From JAJZSS01 sp964463505 (lineage in GTDB: Bacteria > Chloroflexota > Anaerolineae > Anaerolineales > UBA4823), in contig CAYXDC010000003.1 in NCBI GenBank assembly GCA_964463505.1, forward strand, positions 36,033 through 100,032: 64,000 nt of DNA, read 5' to 3'. Within the stretch, counting starts at the first letter, position 1. Each line of letters begins with the position of its first letter. The position numbers and the translations under genes were made by a program. Shown here one piece after another: positions 1 through 7,972 of this stretch. Under the pieces are notes generated by a model, which saw nothing but the letters and a program-made list of their open reading frames with translations, was not told the origin of the DNA and searched no databases.

Positions 1-1
1 A

Positions 2-238
2 TCCTTGCAGGCGTTAATTTTAGAGTTGCGCGCTGAGAATAACCTGACCCAGGTGATAGTAACCCATGCAATCGAAGAGGCCGCGATGTTGGGCCAAAAA
101 ATCCTGCTTTTAGGCCAGCCTCCTAACCGGAATCCAGAGATCATTGACAATTCGGGTTCGGGCCATGCAGGATTTCGCGACTCCTCAGAGTATGTACAAT
201 TGGTCCGTGATTTACGCCGCAGGATGGGTGAAGGATGA
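2..238 (+). CDS. ABC transporter ATP-binding protein, C-terminal part (taurine/sulfonate/nitrate type)
   Basis: Only the C-terminal ~78 residues are inside the window; the Walker A, signature and Walker B motifs lie upstream. The visible part holds the end of the nucleotide-binding domain, with the H-loop in VIVTHAIEEAAMLG followed by the usual short tail. TH(A/D)IEEA is typical of SsuB/TauB/NrtD-like ATPases. The stop overlaps the start of the permease by 4 bases (ATGA), so the two are translationally coupled and make one importer. A substrate-binding protein is expected upstream, outside the window. The substrate cannot be told from this fragment. Confidence 0.85.
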   Translation, partial: SLQALILELRAENNLTQVIVTHAIEEAAMLGQKILLLGQPPNRNPEIIDNSGSGHAGFRDSSEYVQLVRDLRRRMGEG

Positions 239-978
239 AGCGCCGCGATCTCTTAGGGTCTATTCTGATTGTGCTGCTACTCTGGCATATCGCAGCCTTA
301 TTATTGGATCGCCCGATCCTGCCAACGCCGCTCGTTGTGGGTGGCGCTCTGCTGCGCGAATTATCGAATGGGAATTTACCCCGCCATTTCTTAGTCAGTC
401 TTTGGCGTGTGGTTGCCAGTACAACGTTGGCGATTCTATTAGCTGTTCCGGCAGGGCTATTATTGGGCCAGTCAGCACGTCTAAACCGCCTGTTTGCGCC
501 GATGATCTATTTGCTCTATCCTATCCCGAAAGTAGTCCTGGTGCCGGTGGTGCTGCTCTTGTTTGGTGTTGGCGATTTCCCCAAGATCATCATCATCTTT
601 TTGATCTTGTTCTTCCAGATACTCGTCTTAGTACGTGATCAAGCCTTGGGTATCCGTCCTGAGTTGTTGTTGAGTGTGCGCAGCCTGGGAGCAGGCCGGC
701 GGGCGCTTTTTCGCTTTGTGTATTTACCAGCCAGTTTGCCGGCGATCCTGACAGCTTTGCGCCAATCTGTGGGCACTTCTGTGGCCGTATTGTATATTGC
801 TGAGTTAGTGGCCACACAGTGGGGTCTGGGATACTATATATACTTCAATGGCAGCACTTTATTCAACTACCCTGCCATGTATGCCGGGATTGTGGCTCTC
901 AGCCTTATGGGTCTGATATTGTATTTCACGGTAGATTGGCTTGAGCGCCGGCTCTGTCCCTGGCAATTTATCAAGTAG
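235..978 (+). CDS. ABC transporter permease (SsuC/TauC-like)
   Basis: This 247-residue integral membrane protein has about six hydrophobic segments, beginning with residues 7-24. The length and the C-terminal permease loop around residues 140-170 (SVRSLGAGRRALFRFVYLPA, the EAA-type loop that docks on the ATPase) fit the SsuC/TauC/NrtB family. It forms the membrane channel of the importer whose ATPase precedes it, with start and stop overlapping as ATGA. The importer is of the group that takes up sulfonates, taurine, nitrate, bicarbonate or pyrimidine precursors; the sequence does not decide which. It converges with menA, with 7 bases between the stops. Confidence 0.88.
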   Translation: MKRRDLLGSILIVLLLWHIAALLLDRPILPTPLVVGGALLRELSNGNLPRHFLVSLWRVVASTTLAILLAVPAGLLLGQSARLNRLFAPMIYLLYPIPKVVLVPVVLLLFGVGDFPKIIIIFLILFFQILVLVRDQALGIRPELLLSVRSLGAGRRALFRFVYLPASLPAILTALRQSVGTSVAVLYIAELVATQWGLGYYIYFNGSTLFNYPAMYAGIVALSLMGLILYFTVDWLERRLCPWQFIK

Positions 979-985
979 TAATTGG

Positions 986-1915
986 CTAATAAAGAAAGGC
1001 GCGCGTCAGCGCCAGCCCGGCAGCGTACAGGAAGCTGTGTACCAGGGTCAATTGCCCGGTGCCAGCCAGGACACTATTCAAAGGTCGCCCGGTCAAGGTA
1101 TTCACTTTGTTAACCATACTTACTGCCAGAGGCAGTGAAAGCCAGACCAGGTTGGCGAGCCAGGATAGTGTACCGGTCAGGCTCAAGATGGCTGGTAAGA
1201 GATAGGCGATGCTAACCAGCACTAAATATTCCAGCCGGGTCGCACGTGCTCCTAAGCGAACTGCCAGGGTACGTTTACCAGCAGCTTGATCGGTTGCAAT
1301 ATCGCGCAAGTTATTCACCACCAGAATAGCAGTGATAAGCAGTCCAACGGGGATTGACGACCAGATGGCAAGGGGGCTGATCGACAGGGCTTGCACATAA
1401 TAAGTACCCAAAACAGCCACCGGACCAAAAAAGATAAATACAAAGACTTCCCCCAACCCATTGTAGCCCAGAGGATATGGCCCGCCGGTATAAGCGATCG
1501 CAGCCAGAATAGAGGCAATCCCCATTGCAATTACAGGCCAGCCGGCTGCCCAGGCCAGGTAAACGCCCGCCAGGGACGCCAAACCAAAGGTCACCCACAT
1601 CCCGATAAAAACCTGTTGGGGTGTAAGGAGCCCGGCCTGGGTAACGCGAGTGGGACCCAGACGTTGAGCCGTATCTGCCCCTTTGTGATAATCAAAGACG
1701 TCATTGGCTAAATTGGCGCCGATCTGCAGGAGCAGAGCTCCCACGAGCGCTGCCAGCGCTGGCAGCAACTCGAATTGGTTTTGCAGACAAGCCACCCCTG
1801 AACCCACCACCACAGGTGCAGTCGCGGCTGGGAGTGTGCGCGGGCGGATTGCCAGCAACCAGGCAGATGTTTTTGGGGGGCTTGATGGAGTAGTGGATTT
1901 TGGATTATTGGCCAT
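986..1915 (-). CDS. menA: 1,4-dihydroxy-2-naphthoate prenyltransferase (UbiA family)
   Basis: An integral membrane UbiA-superfamily prenyltransferase that attaches the isoprenoid side chain in menaquinone synthesis. The first Asp-rich motif is in NLANDVFDYHKGAD (about residues 70-83) and the second in NNLRDIATDQAAGKRT (about residues 200-215). About eight membrane helices and a length of 309 residues are normal for MenA. The start at 1915 (MANNPKSTTP) is preferred to a longer reading from 2005, whose extra 30 residues look unlike a MenA N-terminus and run into the upstream promoter region. No other menaquinone gene is adjacent, so the MenA assignment within UbiA rests on the overall motif pattern. 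Confidence 0.85.
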   Translation of the reverse strand: MANNPKSTTPSSPPKTSAWLLAIRPRTLPAATAPVVVGSGVACLQNQFELLPALAALVGALLLQIGANLANDVFDYHKGADTAQRLGPTRVTQAGLLTPQQVFIGMWVTFGLASLAGVYLAWAAGWPVIAMGIASILAAIAYTGGPYPLGYNGLGEVFVFIFFGPVAVLGTYYVQALSISPLAIWSSIPVGLLITAILVVNNLRDIATDQAAGKRTLAVRLGARATRLEYLVLVSIAYLLPAILSLTGTLSWLANLVWLSLPLAVSMVNKVNTLTGRPLNSVLAGTGQLTLVHSFLYAAGLALTRAFLY

Positions 1916-1990
1916 GAGATAGATGTTCAGCCTACGTATGATGAATTGACTGGCATATCCGCTAAAGTATACCCAATATCCCGCCTCTGG

Positions 1991-1996
1991 TATAAT
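1991..1996 (+). promoter_or_regulatory. Putative -10 element (TATAAT) upstream of the L,D-transpeptidase gene
   Basis: A perfect TATAAT lies 77 bases before the ATG at 2073, in the space between the divergent menA and L,D-transpeptidase genes. The sequence 17 bases upstream (TATACC) is a poor -35 match, so this is a tentative promoter call from one box only. Confidence 0.4.
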
Positions 1997-2072
1997 CATT
2001 TTCACTTGGTTTCCCGAGGTATGCGTGGTTAACGACAGGCGCTCTGCGTACCCGGTCCATTTGGGAGAGTCT

Positions 2073-3242
2073 ATGAAGCGATTTTTACTGGTTGGATTTT
2101 TACTTGTGGCTGCAATGGCAATGGTTGTCGCATCTGCCCGGGCAGCCGAAGGCTTGCAGACAGCCGTTTTATGTTTACCGGATATTTACATGATGGATGC
2201 TGTCGACTGCTTGCCTGCTGGTCCATCCTCTTATTTAACCGAAATGGCTGGGCATGGGATTACATTTCCCTTACCCCCTCTGGCGTCTACACGCCCTGAC
2301 CCATCCTACACCTGGGTCGATTACCGTTACGGTCTGGTGCGCAACACCAATGCACCCGTGTACGCTTCAGTTGAGGACGCCCTGAAAGGCGTAAAAAAGA
2401 ATGCTGTCCGGCGCATCGATTCACCCTTCAGTTATATCTCGTATACGGAAGAGGTGGTGGTGGATGGGAAACGATTCTACATGATCGAACCGGGCGCCTG
2501 GATGACCGCGAATGATGTCTCACGGATCGGCGCTGTGCCGTTATTCCAAGGCTTAACCTTTCAGAGCACACCTCCAACCAGTTTGGGTTGGGTATTGACT
2601 TACTTGAGCGCCAGCGCAGTGGAGAGTAAGCGCACTCCTGGGTATGAGATACAAGATTACACAGGGCATCTTTACAATCACCTGGAAGTGGTGCCGGTTT
2701 ATTCAGTTGAAAAAATTGGTGATGTGGAATGGTTCCTGGTCGGTCCCGATGAATGGCTACCTAAGAATGTGGTGGCGCGTGTAGTCCCCAATACGACACC
2801 GCCTGCAGGTATTCCAGGCGATCGCTGGATTGAGATTAATCTACATGAACAAACCATATCTGTGTACGATAATCGCCAATTGGTCTTTGCCACTCTGATG
2901 GCCAGCGGGCTGGAGCCGTTGTGGACGCGTCCAGGATTGTTCCAAATCTATCAAAAGCTGGATTCCACTCCTATGCGGGGATCATTTGCTGCCGATGGGT
3001 CGGATGCTTATTACCTGGAGGATGTCCCCTGGACGATGTATTTTGATGAGGCGCGAGCTATCCACGGGGCTTACTGGCGCGCCAATCTGGGTTTTGCCCA
3101 GTCGCATGGCTGTGTCAATATGACGGTGGGTGATTCCGCCTGGATTTATGAATGGGCGGAGGTCGGGGATTGGGTGTATGTATGGGATCCGTCTGGAAAG
3201 ACCCCGACCGATCCAAGTTTGTATACCGCTGGTGGTGCATAA
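2073..3242 (+). CDS. Exported L,D-transpeptidase (YkuD domain)
   Basis: A secreted 389-residue protein that should cross-link or modify peptidoglycan through the YkuD catalytic domain. An N-terminal signal peptide is clear (MKRFLLVGFLLVAAMAMVV, cleavage near ASA-RAAEG). The middle part holds two SH3-like stretches around residues 80-145 and 190-235. The YkuD domain fills about residues 245-375 and has the catalytic His in IHGAYW and the Cys in SHGCVNMTVGDSAW, as in active members of the family. The start at 2073 is chosen because it opens the signal peptide and follows GGGAGAG at a good distance; the reading from 2025 adds 16 unlikely residues. A terminator-like hairpin follows the stop. Confidence 0.9.
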   Translation: MKRFLLVGFLLVAAMAMVVASARAAEGLQTAVLCLPDIYMMDAVDCLPAGPSSYLTEMAGHGITFPLPPLASTRPDPSYTWVDYRYGLVRNTNAPVYASVEDALKGVKKNAVRRIDSPFSYISYTEEVVVDGKRFYMIEPGAWMTANDVSRIGAVPLFQGLTFQSTPPTSLGWVLTYLSASAVESKRTPGYEIQDYTGHLYNHLEVVPVYSVEKIGDVEWFLVGPDEWLPKNVVARVVPNTTPPAGIPGDRWIEINLHEQTISVYDNRQLVFATLMASGLEPLWTRPGLFQIYQKLDSTPMRGSFAADGSDAYYLEDVPWTMYFDEARAIHGAYWRANLGFAQSHGCVNMTVGDSAWIYEWAEVGDWVYVWDPSGKTPTDPSLYTAGGA

Positions 3243-3265
3243 GCAGATTCCAGAGCAACAAATCA

Positions 3266-3295
3266 GTGCTCCGGTGAACTTGTTCTCCGGAGTGC
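3266..3295 (+). terminator. Stem-loop terminator after the L,D-transpeptidase gene
   Basis: Inverted arms at 3266-3279 and 3282-3295 pair over 14 positions with two G-U pairs and one mismatch around a two-base loop, followed by TTGTGGTTTTATT. It lies 24 bases after the stop codon. The U-tract is interrupted, so it is an imperfect intrinsic terminator. Confidence 0.55.
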
Positions 3296-3328
3296 TTGTG
3301 GTTTTATTGACCCAGAGCAGGTTTTTTC

Positions 3329-3607
3329 ATGCGTCGAATACGGACAACATTTTATCTAATACTGATCCTGAGTAGTTTGAGTTGCGTGGCTGTAACGCGC
3401 CTGTGGCCGCCGGAGAATGGCCTGCCGGCGGTGGTGACCGCAGTCATCACCCAGGTGACTTGGAGCGCACCCCAGTAGCCCGCAAAGACACAAACCCCTA
3501 TCGAAACGGCTACCCCGACAGCCTTACCAACCACAACCCCTGAACCCACTGCCACACTTACCCCTACAATCATCCCAACATTAAGCATTTCACTGACCCC
3601 GTCGGCG
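3329..3607 (+). other. Lipoprotein leader and Thr/Pro linker of the S41 protease, interrupted by an in-frame amber codon
   Basis: Starting at the ATG at 3329, and in the same frame as the protease ORF at 3608, the DNA encodes a lipoprotein signal peptide with a lipobox (MRRIRTTFYLILILSSLSC). About 30 residues later comes a TAG at 3476-3478, then a Thr/Pro-rich linker that reads straight into the protease. A membrane-anchored lipoprotein with such a linker is normal architecture in this kind of bacterium. This stretch is therefore very probably the true N-terminus, cut off by a nonsense codon directly after a CAG codon. An AGCAGG-type ribosome site lies just upstream. A sequencing error, a real null mutation or readthrough would all explain it. 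Confidence 0.7.
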
Positions 3608-4741
3608 TTGCAACTAGAAGTATTCGAGGATCTGTGGAATGTAGTTCAAGAAGATTATCTATACAAGGATTTTAATGGCCAGGATTGGGATGCTGTTTAT
3701 CGTGAGTATCGCAGCAAGGTAATGGCTGGCCTGACGGAGGCCGATTTTTATGCTGCGATGGACGAAATGATCTATCTTTTGGGTGACGATCATTCTATCT
3801 ACCTCAGCCCGGAAGAAACCGAAGCTGGCAATGCAGAGTTTGAAGGCCGTTATGATTATGCTGGCATTGGCGTGTTGAATCAGGCGGTGCCAGAACGCAG
3901 GCTGGTCACAATCATACTGGTTTTTCCGGGCAGTCCGGCTGAACAGGCAGGCCTGCTCCCACATGATAATATCCTGGAAGTGGATGGTATACCGATCCTG
4001 GATGAAGATGGCTCACGGACAGAGTTGCTGCGTGGTCCAGCAGGTAGCCAGGTGACACTAACCGTCCAGCGTCCTGGGTCTGAGCTGCGCCAGGTGGAAT
4101 TAACCCGAGCAATTATCTCCAGTTCGCTACCTGTACCATACGAAGTGATAACCAGCCCCAGCGGCAAGCGTATCGGTTATATCCTGTTGGCGTCCTTTAA
4201 CGATGTGACGATCAATGACCAGTTTGCGAATGCCTTGAGGATTATGACAGAAGACCAACCCCTGGATGGCATAATCATTGATAACCGGCAAAATGGTGGT
4301 GGTGCGGATGTTGTCATGGCGAACGTGCTAGCCAATTTTACCAGTGGTAGTGTTGGTTATTTTGTCAATCGAGATGAACAACGCCCGTTGAAAATCATTG
4401 GTCGGAATATTAATGGTTCCCAGGAGCTACCTCTGGTGGTATTGGTAGGCAAGGATACCATTAGTTTTGGGGAGATATTTTCGGGAATCCTGCAAGATAT
4501 CGGTCGCGCCTATCTGATTGGTGAAGCCACCGAGGGTAACGTGGAAATATTGTGGGTTTATGAATTCAGCGACGGCTCCAGTGCATGGATTGCTCACGAT
4601 ACCTTTAAGCCACTTAACAACCAGGATGCAGATTGGGAAGTAGATGGCATTATTCCAGACGAGATTGTTTCTGTAAATTGGGATGAAGTTATCTTACAAA
4701 CCGATCCAGCAGTTCAGGCTGCACTGGATTATTTTGAGTAG
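3608..4741 (+). CDS. S41-family peptidase (C-terminal-processing-protease like), probably a lipoprotein
   Basis: A PDZ-containing S41 serine-peptidase homologue. Order: an N-terminal helical region (residues 1-75), a PDZ domain (about 76-170, with GSPAEQAGLLPHDNILEVDG), and an S41 catalytic domain (about 175-360). The nucleophile Ser is in KDTISFGEIFSG. The position of the catalytic Lys in CtpA-type enzymes (GKG) is GNV here (GEATEGNVEI), so catalysis may use another base or be lost. The TTG at 3608 is only the first possible start after an in-frame amber codon at 3476. The natural start is probably the lipoprotein ATG at 3329. If the stop is real, the protease domain is left without an export signal. 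A strong hairpin follows the stop. Confidence 0.8.
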   Translation: MQLEVFEDLWNVVQEDYLYKDFNGQDWDAVYREYRSKVMAGLTEADFYAAMDEMIYLLGDDHSIYLSPEETEAGNAEFEGRYDYAGIGVLNQAVPERRLVTIILVFPGSPAEQAGLLPHDNILEVDGIPILDEDGSRTELLRGPAGSQVTLTVQRPGSELRQVELTRAIISSSLPVPYEVITSPSGKRIGYILLASFNDVTINDQFANALRIMTEDQPLDGIIIDNRQNGGGADVVMANVLANFTSGSVGYFVNRDEQRPLKIIGRNINGSQELPLVVLVGKDTISFGEIFSGILQDIGRAYLIGEATEGNVEILWVYEFSDGSSAWIAHDTFKPLNNQDADWEVDGIIPDEIVSVNWDEVILQTDPAVQAALDYFE

Positions 4742-4765
4742 AAGCTATCTTAAAATAGATTAAGG

Positions 4766-4804
4766 GGGGTGTTTTTCGGCGGTGCAGCCGCCGAAAAACA
4801 CCCC
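4766..4804 (+). terminator. Perfect 17-bp stem-loop between the S41 gene and the Fe-S oxidoreductase gene
   Basis: The arms 4766-4782 and 4788-4804 are perfectly complementary over 17 bases around a five-base loop (TGCAG). The stem has GGGG, T5 and GGCGG blocks. It lies 24 bases after the S41 stop codon. There is no T-run directly after it, so it could act as a terminator, an mRNA-stabilising hairpin, or a bidirectional structure. Confidence 0.65.
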
Positions 4805-4925
4805 GCCCCACAAATTTTAGATAAGTTCTAATCTGGAATATTTGCAGTGATTAAAAACCAGTGTGGTAAACTGTGCATGATCAAACCAGGTCCTTCAGTC
4901 AAACAGATAAATCCAGGAGTAAGCT

Positions 4926-6932
4926 ATGTTAACCCTCATTGAAAAGGTCCTGTTTGTCCTGGCTGTGATTGCCTCTGGAGGTGCAGCCTATCTGGCTGCC
5001 AGGCGCATACTTCTTACAATCCAACGCGGCCAGGGGCAATTTGACTGGCAGATCGTCCCGAAGAGGCTGGGGGTAGTACTCGCAAAAACACTTAGCTTAC
5101 AGCCCACATTCAAAATCCGCCTGCTGCCCAGCCTGTTCCATGCCTTAATTGCCTGGGGCTTTATTTATTATTTACTGGTTAATCTGGTGGATATCCTGTA
5201 TGGGCTTTTTCCAGGTTTCTATTTCTTCGAAGACACCCTTTTCGGAGGCGTTTATCGCTTACTGGCGGACTTGTTGAGTGTGGGGGTTTTGGTGGGTATG
5301 CTGGCGATGATCATCCGGCGCTTTATCCTGAAGCCGGATACCCTGACCGCTCGCCAGGATGTGTTGCTCCAGCCGCAAGCCAGAGCGGGTATCCGGCGTG
5401 ATTCAGCAGTAGTAGGCAGTTTTATCCTCCTGCATGTGGGCTCACGTTTCGTAGGAGCCTCACTGCTGATTGCTCAAAAAGGTCCCGATGAGTGGCAGCC
5501 TTTTGCAGGGTTGGTCGCTGGTCTCTGGTCGGGAGCCAGTGCAAGCGCTTTACAGATTGGTGAACATCTTACCTTCTGGCTGGCTATCGGCACAATCCTC
5601 GCATTTGTCCCTTATTTCCTGTATTCAAAACACCTGCATTTATTTTTTGCCCCCATAAACTTCCTGGTCAAACCGGAACGTCGCTCGATGGGCGAATTGA
5701 GCAAATTAAATTTTGATGATGAAAGCATCGAGCAATTTGGCGCTACCCGCCTGGAGGACCTGGGATGGGAGCAGATTGTCGATGCCTATGCCTGTATCAT
5801 GTGTTATCGCTGCCAGGAAGTATGCCCGGCTTACACCACCGGCAAGGTGCTCAGCCCGGCGACTTTGGAAATCAACAAACGCTATTATCTAAATTCTGCC
5901 GGTGCTTCTCTGGCAAAGGGAGAACCAAGCTCCACCCCGCTGCTGGAGTTTGCGATAACCCCTGAGGCTGTGTGGGCATGCACCGCCTGCGGTGCATGTG
6001 TGGATATCTGCCCAGTTGGTAATGAACCCATGCGCGATATCCTGGATATTCGCCGGGCGCAGGTCCTCATGGATAATGAATTTCCGGAGCAGCTGCAAAC
6101 AGCCTTTCGCGGGATGGAACGCACCCTGAACCCCTGGAATCTACCTCCTACAGAACGGACGAAATGGGCGGAAGGCTTGAACGTGCCAACCATTGATGAC
6201 AACCCTGAGCCTGAGCTATTATGGTGGGTAGGCTGTGCTCCTGCCACGGACAGCCGCGCTCAAAAAACAGCGCGTGCGTTTGTGGAAATATTGACTGCAG
6301 CAGGGGTGAACTATGCAGTTCTGGGCGAAGCCGAGCAATGCACAGGTGACTCGGCCCGGCGGGCAGGTAATGAGTTTTTGTTTAATGAGCTGGCGACCGC
6401 CAATGTAGAAATACTCAATGAAGTCGCTCCGCGCCGCATCGTCACCACTTGCCCACATTGTTTGCATACGCTGAAGAATGAGTATCCTGCTTTCGGTGGT
6501 AATTATCAGGTGGTACATCATACACAATTAATTCAAGAATTATTGGCTGCCGGGAAAATTCACCTGCAACCGGATAATGCCGCAACGGTCACTACTTTCC
6601 ATGATCCCTGCTATCTTGGAAGACAAAACGACATTCTGACGGAACCGCGCCAGTTATTAAAGCAAGCCACCCCGCAGTATATCGAATTGGGGCGGACAGG
6701 CAAGCAGTCCTTCTGCTGTGGCGCGGGTGGGGCGCAGATGTGGAAGGAAGAAGAATCCGGGCAGCAGCGGGTGAGCGCCAACCGGATGGCTGAAGCAGTC
6801 GCCTCGGGGGCAGATGTTTTGGCGGTGGGCTGTCCATTTTGCATGGTTATGTTGACCGATGCTAAAAAGGATGCCAATGCCAGCCTGGATGTGTTGGATG
6901 TGGCCGAAGTTGTCGCCAAAGCGCTTCAGTAA
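4926..6932 (+). CDS. Membrane (Fe-S)-binding oxidoreductase, HdrD/GlpC-like with NarI-like membrane domain
   Basis: A 668-residue electron-transfer protein. Residues 1-245 form a NarI-like membrane domain with about five helices, expected to bind haem b and face the quinone pool. Two 4Fe-4S motifs follow: CIMCYRCQEVCP and CTACGACVDICP, near residues 290-370. The C-terminal third carries two CCG domains, ending in HDPCYLGRQND, FCCGAGGAQMW and VGCPFCMVM. This is the layout of heterodisulfide-reductase-like proteins that pass electrons between a soluble donor (often ETF or an FAD oxidase) and menaquinone. No ETF or acyl-CoA dehydrogenase gene adjoins it, so the donor is unknown. It is preceded by GGAGTAAGCT at a suitable distance and followed by the folate genes on the same strand. 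Confidence 0.88.
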   Translation: MLTLIEKVLFVLAVIASGGAAYLAARRILLTIQRGQGQFDWQIVPKRLGVVLAKTLSLQPTFKIRLLPSLFHALIAWGFIYYLLVNLVDILYGLFPGFYFFEDTLFGGVYRLLADLLSVGVLVGMLAMIIRRFILKPDTLTARQDVLLQPQARAGIRRDSAVVGSFILLHVGSRFVGASLLIAQKGPDEWQPFAGLVAGLWSGASASALQIGEHLTFWLAIGTILAFVPYFLYSKHLHLFFAPINFLVKPERRSMGELSKLNFDDESIEQFGATRLEDLGWEQIVDAYACIMCYRCQEVCPAYTTGKVLSPATLEINKRYYLNSAGASLAKGEPSSTPLLEFAITPEAVWACTACGACVDICPVGNEPMRDILDIRRAQVLMDNEFPEQLQTAFRGMERTLNPWNLPPTERTKWAEGLNVPTIDDNPEPELLWWVGCAPATDSRAQKTARAFVEILTAAGVNYAVLGEAEQCTGDSARRAGNEFLFNELATANVEILNEVAPRRIVTTCPHCLHTLKNEYPAFGGNYQVVHHTQLIQELLAAGKIHLQPDNAATVTTFHDPCYLGRQNDILTEPRQLLKQATPQYIELGRTGKQSFCCGAGGAQMWKEEESGQQRVSANRMAEAVASGADVLAVGCPFCMVMLTDAKKDANASLDVLDVAEVVAKALQ

Positions 6933-6967
6933 GCCCCCTGAGTTTGTAACCAGTAGTGGAAGTTGAC

Positions 6968-7474
6968 ATGAGCCATACTGTTTATATCGCACTGGGCTCC
7001 AACCTTGGTGACCGGGAAAGTAACTTACATGCGGCAGTACAGGCTTTGGCGCCGGTGCTGCGTGTTTTGCAGTGTTCACCAGTTTATGAAACGCCGCCTT
7101 GGGGGTATCTGGATCAGCCGGCTTTCTTAAATCAGGTGCTATGTGCTGAAACCGATTTATTCCCTCGGGCCTTGTTGCGTTTCTTGCAAGGGGTTGAGGT
7201 GAAGTTGGGCCGGGTAAAATCAATCCTGAATGGACCCAGGCCGATTGATCTGGATATCATTTTTTATGATCATCTGGTCTATACTTCACCCAAACTGACT
7301 ATCCCACACCCACGTTTGCCCGGGCGGGGGTTTGTGCTGGTACCGTTGGCCGACCTGGCGGCGGATTATGTGCACCCCTTGCTGGGTGTGCTTGTAAGCG
7401 AACTCCTTGAACAGGCGGATCAACGTGGGATTCAGCTTTATACCGGACATAGCTGTGCGGATAGAACTGAATAA
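6968..7474 (+). CDS. folK: 2-amino-4-hydroxy-6-hydroxymethyldihydropteridine pyrophosphokinase
   Basis: This enzyme transfers pyrophosphate from ATP to 6-hydroxymethyl-7,8-dihydropterin in folate synthesis. The protein (168 residues) shows the family N-terminus YIALGSNLGDRESNL, the substrate loop ETPPWG near residue 41, and the metal-binding signature GPRPIDLDIIFYD near residues 89-101, followed by IPHPRL. The ATG at 6968, preceded by GGAAG, is chosen over a GTG at 6956 because the protein then begins right at the conserved first strand. It forms a probable operon with a small unknown gene and folP, which supplies the next pathway step. Confidence 0.95.
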   Translation: MSHTVYIALGSNLGDRESNLHAAVQALAPVLRVLQCSPVYETPPWGYLDQPAFLNQVLCAETDLFPRALLRFLQGVEVKLGRVKSILNGPRPIDLDIIFYDHLVYTSPKLTIPHPRLPGRGFVLVPLADLAADYVHPLLGVLVSELLEQADQRGIQLYTGHSCADRTE

Positions 7475-7542
7475 GCATCGTTAATCGGGTAAAATCTTTA
7501 TACCTTCTTGAGCTAAAGATATGTAAACCAGGAGATAAAACA

Positions 7543-7968
7543 ATGTCTGAGATGGATATTAAACCTCTCAATTGGAATCCCGATCCTGAGATCGGCTATT
7601 CTGTTACCCGTCGACCGGATGGCGGCATGGCTTACGTTTTTACCGATCTCAAACCTGCAACCATCCGTCATTGGCGCGAGTTTGCTATAGAGCATCTGCT
7701 TAATTCCGACCGCCTGACCCGCAATCTTTATGATCTGCGTCTGGTGCCTGAGCTGTCCGAGCAAGCTATTCAGTACGGGATCGAGGTCAATTCTGATCCT
7801 TCGACGCGCAATATACGCCTGGCAGTTGTGGTTGCAAGCGAAACTGTGCGCCAGGCTCTCCAGGAGATTGAGGCGCTCACCACTGCCGGTGGAGTCGATC
7901 TGGCTGTGTTTACGGATATCGCAGAAGCTGAAGCCTGGCTGGATCGACCGCTAACCTTGCTGGTATAA
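7543..7968 (+). CDS. Small unknown protein between folK and folP (possibly SpoIIAA/STAS-like fold)
   Basis: A 141-residue soluble protein with no signal peptide or membrane segment. I do not recognise it with certainty. The pattern is an N-terminal strand pair (GYSVTRRPDGGMAYVFTDL), a central helix (HWREFAIEHLL), a strand with NLYDLRLV, then a strand and helix (RLAVVVASETVRQALQ) and a final LAVFTDIAEAEAWLDR. It recalls SpoIIAA/STAS-like small proteins, whose ending often reads as EAxxWL. It sits 68 bases after folK and 4 bases before folP, with an AGGAGATAAA ribosome site. It is therefore co-transcribed with folate genes, but nothing in the sequence gives it a folate role. Confidence 0.75.
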   Translation: MSEMDIKPLNWNPDPEIGYSVTRRPDGGMAYVFTDLKPATIRHWREFAIEHLLNSDRLTRNLYDLRLVPELSEQAIQYGIEVNSDPSTRNIRLAVVVASETVRQALQEIEALTTAGGVDLAVFTDIAEAEAWLDRPLTLLV

Positions 7969-7972
7969 GCCG

